Assembly: GCA_022592435.1 (NCBI GenBank)
Contig: JABYQS010000237.1
Coordinates: 1-48,988, forward strand
Length of the DNA stretch: 48,988 nucleotides
Direction of reading: 5' to 3'
Source of the DNA: Cerioporus squamosus
Lineage: Eukaryota > Basidiomycota > Agaricomycetes > Polyporales > Polyporaceae
Shown: piece after piece, positions 43,301 through 48,988 of the stretch
Position numbering within the stretch: position 1 is the stretch's first letter
Layout: each line of letters begins with the position of its first letter
Translations under genes and position numbers: made by a program
Notes under the pieces: model-generated
The model's database searches: none
Told to the model about the DNA's origin: nothing
What the model saw: only the letters and a program-made list of their open reading frames with translations

Positions 43301-46300
43301 GGTTCGTCACTGTAGATCCTAGACAGCGCGTCTGCTAACACGTTCGTTTCACCAGGGATGTAATGGATAGTGAACCGGAACTCGTTCAAGACGTCCATCC
43401 ACCGGTGTTGACGAGGTGACAAGTTCTTCTGGCTCATCAAGTATTCGAGAGCCTTATGATCAGTACAGATGCGAAATGTCGCGCCATACAGCAAGGGCCG
43501 GAACCGCTTGAGGGACTCGACGATCGCCAGGAGCTCCTGTTCATGAACCGGGTAGTTCTGCTGTGCAGAATTGAACTTGCCCGACCAGAAGGTAACCACC
43601 TTCGAAGTTCGCAGGTCGTCCCCCTGACTGATGTAACCGCTAGCCCCCGTCAAGGATGCGTCGGTCACCAGGTTGATAGCAGGTGCGCCTTCCGAATAAT
43701 CGAGTGCGACGCGTCGGTTGTTCCGCCACCTATGAACAGTATCCCGGACTTGCTCGAATGCTCGCTGGTGAGTCGGCGTCCACTTCCAGGGCTTTGTTGC
43801 CCCCGTCAATGGTGCTAACACTCCCATAGGAATACGAATCCCTTCGCAATCAGGTGCTAAGAAGCCCACAGCTCCGAGGAAGCTGCTCAACAAGCTCTTG
43901 TTCGTCGGAACTTTCCAGTTGACAACCGAGTCGACCTTATGAGGATCCATACCGATGCCCTTCTCGTCAACAATATGGCCGAGAATTTTCAGCTTCTCCG
44001 CAAAGAACTGCATCTTGTCCGCGCCGAGGAAGAACTTCTCTCGACGCAGGACGTCGAACACCAATCGCACGTGTTTCATGTGCTCCTCGATAGAATTCGA
44101 GTAGATGACTATGTCGTCCAAATAGACATCCATAAACACGCCGATATACGGGGCGAAGATATGGTTCATTACAGTCTGGTACGTCGTAGGTCCATTGACA
44201 TCTCCCTGCTGTAAGACTAAGCTGACCATTGTCCCGTCAGGAGTAGTGAATAGCGTCCGAGGGACGTGCTCCGGGACCACTCTGATCTGCTCGTAAGCAT
44301 CCTTCCCGTCTATTAGACTTCGGTACTTATGCTTCACCACGTTCCGCAGGATGCCGTCGATGTCCGGAAGCGGAGCTGCGAGCTTGTGCGTATTCGCGTT
44401 CTGCTGCCGCTTGTCTACCACAGTACGTAGCCTAAGAATTCCATCCTCTCGCGCAGGCTTCGGAATCATCAACATCGGCGAAGCGTTGACACCCGAGGCC
44501 AGCTGCCATCGTCCACTATCGAGGTACGCTGCCTTCTTCTCCTGCCACAAAGGTTTGAGGGCCTCGGGGCACTTAGACGGCCTCCACGCGTAGACTTTGG
44601 ACTCGTCGATCAGTGGGATCGTATGATTGACGTCTCGAAGCGGCGGAAGAGCTGCTTTGGCTCCGTCCTGACACAGGTCCTGCGCATCGCGTCGCAGCTC
44701 AGCCCGAAGCTTCTCAAGCTCATCCTCCAGCAGCTCCACGGCTGCTGAGGCCAGTACGACAGTCTCCTCGCCATGGATCTCGACTGGCTCGTCGGATCCA
44801 ATGGAGATACGTGTCGGGTTCATGCCAATCGCGACCTTGTGTTGGAAGATAAACGGCGTTCCGAGAATCATATCGTATGTGTCCAGATTCACGACGTCGA
44901 ACCGTCGCCTTGTGCTGATAGTCTGGTACTTGAAGTCAACGCTCACACAGCAGTTCACTTTCGACCGCGACCCATGTACAGCAAGCTGAACAGGTATGGG
45001 CTTGGCTAGCACCTCCTTCTCGAGCTTCAGCTGATCTACTACAGTGGTAGAGATAAAGTCCGCCATGGAGCCCGTGTCCAGGAGAGCCCGCAGCTTGTGG
45101 CCGTTCACATCCACCTCAATGACTATCAGCTTAGGAATCTTCCGGCTGACGTCTCGGGTGCGCATCGCATTCCGCTCGATGGCTGGAACCGAGTCATCCG
45201 GAGGGCCTGACTTCTTGTTCCGTTTTCCAGGCTTCCCCGTGCGAACACCACCCAGCATCAAGCCTTGTCGACGCTGTGCTTGGTCCGACGTCGAAGCCAC
45301 ACGCTGCCTTTTCAGGTCCTCAAAAGGGCCGTACTCGAGGAGAGAACTCAACATCTGCCTAGGGTCGAAGTCCGGACTTCTGACACGCTGGTGAGTCAAC
45401 GTGACAGACTGATCCTCGAGCTGCAAAGATACCCGGTATCCGACCGGGTCAGGCTCTACTCGTACTAACTCCTTCCAATTCAGCAGGTTCGGAAATTCCT
45501 GCCTGACCTGGCTCGCGACGTGTGCCCGCAGCCAATACAATGCCGGATACGACTCGTCCGGAGCCTCGTATTGCGGGAAACCGGTACCCCATTCCGTGCG
45601 CGGCGGAATGATGATCCATCGCTCCCATTCAGCCTCGATGATCTCCGGTACGCCCACTTCCGGGTCGTCCATTTGCTGACGAGTTACTAGGTACTCATCA
45701 ACAAGGCCGTACCTATTGAGCCGATCCCAGACGACGAAACCTTCGTCTCCGTTCGAAGAGATCGAAAACCGTTCTCCTGGATCAATTCCTGCCTCCTCAG
45801 CTTCACTAGGATCATAGAAGCTTTGGAACAGCGACTGCAAGAATTCAATACAGTCGTCCTCGTGGGCTCGTTCCCATATGGGGTCCGGTGCGGGTGCCTT
45901 GCGGTCCTCCGGTTCCTGCACCTCAAACCGCATAGCACCCAGGGCAATGCCCTCCTCGGTCTTTGTCTGCCGAGCGCGATCTGCGAGCTGCTCAAGATTG
46001 ACAAACCGCATCGAGCCTGCATTCAAGTTCGGGGCCTTGGCCGTCTTCCGAGACCGACAGTTGCGACTCTCATGTCCGGTCTCCTTGCAGGTGAAGCAAC
46101 GTCCTTCCGCCCTCAAGCGATCGCGTTCTTCCTTCGAGAGCTTCTCGAACTTGTCGCTCCGGGGTTGTGAGTTCTTCGGGTTCTTCTGCCCCTGCTGCTG
46201 ACCCGGATACTTCCCAGGCTTCGAGTGCTTGTCGCCCTGCCCGCTGCCTTTTGGCTTGTACGGCTCCGGACCTGTTGTCCGGTTCTCGAAGCGGCCCCAA

Positions 46301-48408
46301 GTCCGTCCGGGTACTTGTCCTTCGAACGCACGCTCAGCCCGACGAGCTTCTTTGTAAGCATCCTCACGGCGAACGGCGTACTTGACTAACTTGTCCAGCT
46401 TCGTTTTTTCAGGATTTAGACCCTTCTCAATCAGGTACACTCGGAGGTACTGGTGCAAACCCTTCCAGAAGATCTGAACCAGCTGGAAGTCGGTTACGTC
46501 TGGGAAGCGGACTGCAAGCAGCTGGATGTCGCGTACGAAGTCCCGCACTGTCGCCTTCCCTTGCTCCGATCTCTCGAGCCGCATGCGCAAGCGGGCCTTG
46601 TAATCCGACGGGAAGCAATAATTGAATAACGCTTCATACAAACTCTTGAGAGTCCACTCGGACTGCCGCGTTGCGACATGGCGCATGAAGAACTGACTGG
46701 GCAGATCCGACAGGAATTGGACTACAAGCTTCAACGCAAGTCGATCCGGAAGACCATTCAATTCACGCCAAGTGTCCACTTCGTACGTCCATTGGTCGAA
46801 CAGGTCGAGATCGGCGCGTCCATTCCAGACGAAGGGCGCCTTCACACGAACGCCTGCCATCGCACGCTTCAAACGCTTGAGCTCGCTCTTCTGCTTACTG
46901 CGATGACGCTTGACTGCGGGCGACTTCTTTCGACTTCTACGGGTGCCGCTGGAACTGCTCGGATACTCGCTGCTCGAGCTACTGCCGCTGCTGCTGGACT
47001 CATCATCGCTATCCGACGAACTACTGTCTGAGTCTGAACTGGAACTCGTACTCGAGCTGGAGCTCGACGAACTACTGGGCGGCCCTCGCCCTCCAGCTGC
47101 TGTGGTTGCTCGGAACCACCCGCCCTCCGGCATCTGCGATGACTCGCGCTTAAACTGAACTGTCTTGTCTTTAGCGCGGTCGGCCGGTTTGGCTGGTCCG
47201 GACCTATTCTCCTTCGGGGGTCCACTACTGCCAGTGGCCTTGGCCGTACGGCCCGACGAGGAAGGTTCGCAGCTGGCGAACCTGCGAAGGAACTCCCGCT
47301 GTTCCGCGTCGCGAGGTACGTCCTTCCCTTTCTGTTCATGAGAGTATCGCCCGTTCAGGCCTGCAGGAACCTCGGGCTCACTGTCCGAGTCGACAGTGAC
47401 GATCATGGCCCTCGCGGTGAGTCCATAAATCTCGCCCTCCATCTCCTCGCGCTTGATGCGTTCATCTTCGGCGGTGCGCATAGAAGCTACAATAGCCATC
47501 TCGAGCTGGCTCCGCTCATCTTCCTCGGCGGTCGATCGGACCCGCGCCGCCGCGATATCCCGCAGAATCTCGTCCAGTATGGACAAGTTGACTGGCGCCA
47601 GGTCTGGCAAGACCGGCACGGTCGTCGCAGTACTAATCCATTCCACAGGTAAGGGCCCGAGCTGGTCCTCAACCTCCGAGAGGTCAAACCATGATGGAAA
47701 GTACCTGGAAGCAACGGTGAGTCCTTCGCTCTGCGTCGCTACCCGAGCGGGACCTCCCACCGCCACCTTCCATTCTTCCGCGGGAGAGCTCGCGGTATCA
47801 AGTTCCGCGCACACTCTCCGGGCGTCCTCTTCATCAGAATCAGACGCGCTCGCTGGTTCAGGCTGCACGACTGCCTTCGCGCTGCCCTCGGCCTCCCCGA
47901 ACTGCGCGACTTCTTCCGCGCAGCTCTCGGCCTCCGTCGACTGCGCGACTTCGTCCGCGCTGTTGACAGCCTCCCCATGCTGCGCTTCGGGAACGCGCTC
48001 GGGTTCTGGCTCGGATGCCGCGACTGGTCTCTCGCGCATCCCTCGATGTCCCCGGTAAGTGCCGCCGCCCGTTACGGCAGGCTGTCCTGTACGGAGAGCT
48101 CGAGCACTCCCGCGCGTGAGGCGGCGGTTGAACTCGTCCTCCATAAGCTCATCATAGTTGCTGATGCCCCACTTCACGCCCAGCTCGATGTCCGTAGCGG
48201 CGTGAAGTGGTGCACCAGGGTAGATGCGGACGGGCGGCTCCTCCTCGGCAGGAGGAAGATGGAAAGAGCCTGGCAACTCACCGAGGGCTTCTAGCTCGGA
48301 AGCTACGGTGAACCTCGTGGCTCCGAGGTTCTGGGGAGCGGCGGCCGCCTCCGTCGAGGTCCGCGCGTTTCCCCGGGTCTTGTGAACGTTCTTGATTGTT
48401 GTCGACAT
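40354..48408 (-). CDS. Gag-Pol polyprotein with chromodomain and C-terminal extension (2684 aa)
   Basis: One frame with no frameshift between Gag and Pol. Approximate residues: acidic Glu/Ala repeats (EEVAQ..EAE) 100-190; Ser-rich tract 435-505 followed by a basic SRKKSPAVKRHRSK; Gag capsid-like domain 520-695; zinc knuckle CFTCKETGHESRNC 771-784; aspartic protease LLDTGSMADF about 1105-1120; reverse transcriptase about 1250-1480 with YLDDIVIYS near 1427; RNase H from 1575 (VTDASLTGASG, CTDHKALEYL); integrase with HH-CC zinc site about 1895-1937 and core residues in GIDFVGPLP, ISDRDTLF and HPQTDGATERANR (D,D,E) to about 2070; GPF/Y-like segment (RARKLVPKYLGPFKI) near 2200; chromodomain about 2263-2313 (VQWSTGDVTWVPYRDI). 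The last 350 residues have no counterpart in standard gypsy elements. All catalytic residues are present, and the length is about 1000 aa more than usual. Confidence 0.9.
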   Translation of the reverse strand: MSTTIKNVHKTRGNARTSTEAAAAPQNLGATRFTVASELEALGELPGSFHLPPAEEEPPVRIYPGAPLHAATDIELGVKWGISNYDELMEDEFNRRLTRGSARALRTGQPAVTGGGTYRGHRGMRERPVAASEPEPERVPEAQHGEAVNSADEVAQSTEAESCAEEVAQFGEAEGSAKAVVQPEPASASDSDEEDARRVCAELDTASSPAEEWKVAVGGPARVATQSEGLTVASRYFPSWFDLSEVEDQLGPLPVEWISTATTVPVLPDLAPVNLSILDEILRDIAAARVRSTAEEDERSQLEMAIVASMRTAEDERIKREEMEGEIYGLTARAMIVTVDSDSEPEVPAGLNGRYSHEQKGKDVPRDAEQREFLRRFASCEPSSSGRTAKATGSSGPPKENRSGPAKPADRAKDKTVQFKRESSQMPEGGWFRATTAAGGRGPPSSSSSSSSSTSSSSDSDSSSSDSDDESSSSGSSSSSEYPSSSSGTRRSRKKSPAVKRHRSKQKSELKRLKRAMAGVRVKAPFVWNGRADLDLFDQWTYEVDTWRELNGLPDRLALKLVVQFLSDLPSQFFMRHVATRQSEWTLKSLYEALFNYCFPSDYKARLRMRLERSEQGKATVRDFVRDIQLLAVRFPDVTDFQLVQIFWKGLHQYLRVYLIEKGLNPEKTKLDKLVKYAVRREDAYKEARRAERAFEGQVPGRTWGRFENRTTGPEPYKPKGSGQGDKHSKPGKYPGQQQGQKNPKNSQPRSDKFEKLSKEERDRLRAEGRCFTCKETGHESRNCRSRKTAKAPNLNAGSMRFVNLEQLADRARQTKTEEGIALGAMRFEVQEPEDRKAPAPDPIWERAHEDDCIEFLQSLFQSFYDPSEAEEAGIDPGERFSISSNGDEGFVVWDRLNRYGLVDEYLVTRQQMDDPEVGVPEIIEAEWERWIIIPPRTEWGTGFPQYEAPDESYPALYWLRAHVASQVRQEFPNLLNWKELVRVEPDPVGYRVSLQLEDQSVTLTHQRVRSPDFDPRQMLSSLLEYGPFEDLKRQRVASTSDQAQRRQGLMLGGVRTGKPGKRNKKSGPPDDSVPAIERNAMRTRDVSRKIPKLIVIEVDVNGHKLRALLDTGSMADFISTTVVDQLKLEKEVLAKPIPVQLAVHGSRSKVNCCVSVDFKYQTISTRRRFDVVNLDTYDMILGTPFIFQHKVAIGMNPTRISIGSDEPVEIHGEETVVLASAAVELLEDELEKLRAELRRDAQDLCQDGAKAALPPLRDVNHTIPLIDESKVYAWRPSKCPEALKPLWQEKKAAYLDSGRWQLASGVNASPMLMIPKPAREDGILRLRTVVDKRQQNANTHKLAAPLPDIDGILRNVVKHKYRSLIDGKDAYEQIRVVPEHVPRTLFTTPDGTMVSLVLQQGDVNGPTTYQTVMNHIFAPYIGVFMDVYLDDIVIYSNSIEEHMKHVRLVFDVLRREKFFLGADKMQFFAEKLKILGHIVDEKGIGMDPHKVDSVVNWKVPTNKSLLSSFLGAVGFLAPDCEGIRIPMGVLAPLTGATKPWKWTPTHQRAFEQVRDTVHRWRNNRRVALDYSEGAPAINLVTDASLTGASGYISQGDDLRTSKVVTFWSGKFNSAQQNYPVHEQELLAIVESLKRFRPLLYGATFRICTDHKALEYLMSQKNLSPRQHRWMDVLNEFRFTIHYIPGETNVLADALSRIYSDEPIGIERASSEYVGDDGAGVPQMARGLDVLRPVYTGAAAALDFTPRRSARIASNPKPEGAYDETRRRSKRPETVEAEEVATDSSDDEKDTQEDGAPCEPEPVHPQDEHPESEAPGVPGVPDSVVSSASELGMEMPGCLRGRYAEDAFFKRIIEAPEQYQHFKYVDGLLYQAHNETYQLCIPDILIGTRKVREVLLRHAHSILAHLGARKTLDYLRGEVWWPEMVSDVAAYCRTCGVCATTKSATTRPMGLLKSMPVPRRPWQYIGIDFVGPLPASENRNGSYDMICVIIDQLTSMVHLVPTCQTYGAVEIAEVIFEHVYKLHGLPERIISDRDTLFTSLFWRRLHELLGTELRLSSSYHPQTDGATERANRTMTQMLRQCVRPDQKDWVRKLPAIELAMNTARSETTGFSPFFLNYGQMPRTLVWSSESEYPGVQAFAQRMKEAIMAAHDAIIAARVGQVLQANRHRRPAGFLEGDLVYLSTKNLSVPKGRARKLVPKYLGPFKITKVLTEGATYQLDLSNELRARGISNAFHASLLRPHFPNDDRRFPGRQFHQLPGFGEQPREWAVDRILSHIGKGADAEFEVQWSTGDVTWVPYRDIKHLQALTEYFEALGIAGIRQLWERKDTRDPEPQHVRAEMGVSFVSVPLGDIVGAAGGKASQSRRRGRASSRDLADELKTKRATGHKYQRKQHRKGSDRTSQTQSHQPRSQNSQPSSMSSQYNADDQVRWERYARACLAWANASGPYPGPPPRGYVEAFKIKEKYAPLPTDYPELFARTTATQPQAPPPLLPGVSMSAEAFNTLLTTNMNAQVQAFDLIKTIGQLQADVHKARGFPDKRGRGTHRKPYVKHDTRGPALRERVGVKFADPKANSRGKRGRRGGRDRRNRGKRATSGQQNAGTREYIRPDDGAAVIHFLTHTYCDLGLPVGEALGQPDGVWVGQGEQAIQPDDGQQDFVQGSSQDMEVDELNEDEYDDAVDFADDP

Positions 48409-48495
48409 GGTAACTGATAAGAGAATCTAACAGCGTACGGGTGATCAAGCCGACGTGTTAGCGATAGATACGAGAGAAAGAGACTACTCAAAAAA
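48409..48495 (-). promoter_or_regulatory. 5' leader and primer-binding region
   Basis: It lies between the 5' LTR and the ATG at 48408. The sense sequence directly after the LTR is TTTTTGAGTAGTCTCTTTCT. It does not start with the TGG complement expected for a tRNA 3' end. Its reverse complement shares only CTACTCA with an LTR-internal site, too little to claim Tf1-like self-priming. Confidence 0.4.
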
Positions 48496-48878
48496 TGTGA
48501 GAAACCCGGCGCTTGACGAAGATCTTGACGATGTCGAGGTCGAAGTCGAGCGGTCGGGAAACACGCGAGTCTTCAGACACGAGCGAATGAGTAGGAAGAG
48601 TCGTCGTATCGAGAGAACTGGGGACTAGGCGCCCCAAACTACAGGTCCTAAATACATGTCGAGACATAGCAAGCTAGAATAAGATGAGACAAAGTAGAAC
48701 ATCATAGAACCTGAGAGAACTAGAGTAGACAAAGACACAAAGAGAGAAAGGGAAACAAAGCGTAAGGTCTAGGTGAAGAGAAGTGAAAGAAGGCGACGTC
48801 ATCTAGTAGCCTCGAGGCTACGAGATGCGTGCCTGGGAGGTGAGCCGAAAGTGGCTATCGAGACGCCGGCCCCTTACA
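48496..48878 (-). repeat. 5' LTR of the retrotransposon
   Basis: 383 bp, nearly identical to the copy at 39911-40294. It contains the same XhoI-site-centred palindrome GTAGCCTCGAGGCTAC. In sense orientation it lies upstream of the polyprotein and so should carry the promoter. No TATA box is obvious. Confidence 0.95.
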
Positions 48879-48880
48879 CT

Positions 48881-48988
48881 TGTGTTCGGGAAGCCGTTCC
48901 GACTCGGACTCAGAGAAGACCTTGGAGTATTGGCGATACTCTTCAGGCACAATCTCCTCGAACGACCGTGTGGGCTTGTCCTGGTTCG
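48881..48988 (-). mobile_element. Fragment of a second, different Ty3/gypsy Pol, cut by the retrotransposon
   Basis: A minus frame open to the window end reads PTRSFEEIVPEEYRQYSKVF and SESESERLPEHK, ending exactly at the LTR. This is the linker just before the reverse transcriptase in a common fungal gypsy lineage (VPEEYxxFxxVFSExxSxRLPEHxPWDHAI). The main element has a different sequence at this place, so this belongs to another element into which, or next to which, the new one integrated. Confidence 0.75.

Larger units (their letters stand above)
39911..48878 (-). mobile_element. Complete Ty3/gypsy chromovirus-type LTR retrotransposon (8968 bp)
   Basis: It is bounded by direct LTRs of 384 bp (39911-40294) and 383 bp (48496-48878) that differ by one indel and one substitution. 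In sense orientation the LTR begins TGTAAG and ends CTCACA. One open frame fills the inside. Domain order is Gag, zinc knuckle, protease, reverse transcriptase, RNase H, integrase, chromodomain and an extra C-terminal region, which is the Ty3/gypsy order. The flanks do not show a matching 5-bp duplication (CCATG on the left, CTTGT on the right). Near-identical LTRs and an unbroken frame indicate a recent insertion that could still be active. Confidence 0.95.

Noticed and set aside
1..48988. CRISPR array, rRNA operon or bacterial operon structure
   Set aside because: No regularly spaced short repeats with unique spacers, no rRNA-like blocks and no ribosome-binding-site pattern were seen. The introns show a eukaryotic nuclear genome.

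Overview
This is nuclear DNA from a filamentous basidiomycete, most likely an Agaricomycete. The evidence is many introns of about 45-65 nt with GTRNGT-type donors, a Ty3/gypsy chromovirus, a CxC2-type KDZ transposase relic, a Tad-like LINE relic, and protein families that I know only from mushroom-forming fungi. I recognise no housekeeping gene. The window is an accessory region rich in mobile elements. All product calls come from motifs and memory of families, because no search could be run.

Layout. Positions 1-4,000 hold poorly resolved short exons, including two tandem copies related to a third at 32.9-33.7 kb. Two cleanly spliced orphan genes follow on the minus strand: 4664-5920 (341 aa, 5 exons) and 7733-9822 (553 aa, 8 exons, one GC-AG intron). 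A Gln/Ser/Thr-rich repeat protein gene lies on the plus strand at 10873. Positions 13-19 kb hold degraded or unresolved orphan genes on both strands. A RING-finger/coiled-coil gene is at 20276-21204 and a gypsy integrase remnant at 21.8-22.2 kb. A 502-bp block at 6237-6738 recurs base for base at 19306-19807.

The plus-strand block 23.6-31.3 kb holds a large Agaricomycete family gene with one in-frame stop (23599-25682), a small nuclear-type gene (26395-27182), a broken KDZ transposase (27459-30802) and a linked orphan gene (30818-31316). Positions 33.7-37.4 kb hold an 81-bp tandem array rich in ACGCGT, a small zinc-binding-like gene, a tandem duplication, a decayed LINE reverse transcriptase and a tRNA-like A-box/B-box sequence.

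The right end (39911-48878) is an 8.97-kb LTR retrotransposon on the minus strand. It has one uninterrupted 2684-aa Gag-Pol frame, LTRs that differ at two positions, a chromodomain, and an unusual C-terminal extension of about 350 residues. It cuts off a zinc-finger-like family gene on its left (37911-39910), and on its right it abuts a different gypsy element (48881-48988). No target-site duplication is visible, so the locus has been rearranged or is nested. The genes do not form a pathway. The picture is a transposon-dense island in which a few orphan genes keep intact splice phases while most element-derived genes decay by nonsense, frameshift and insertion.
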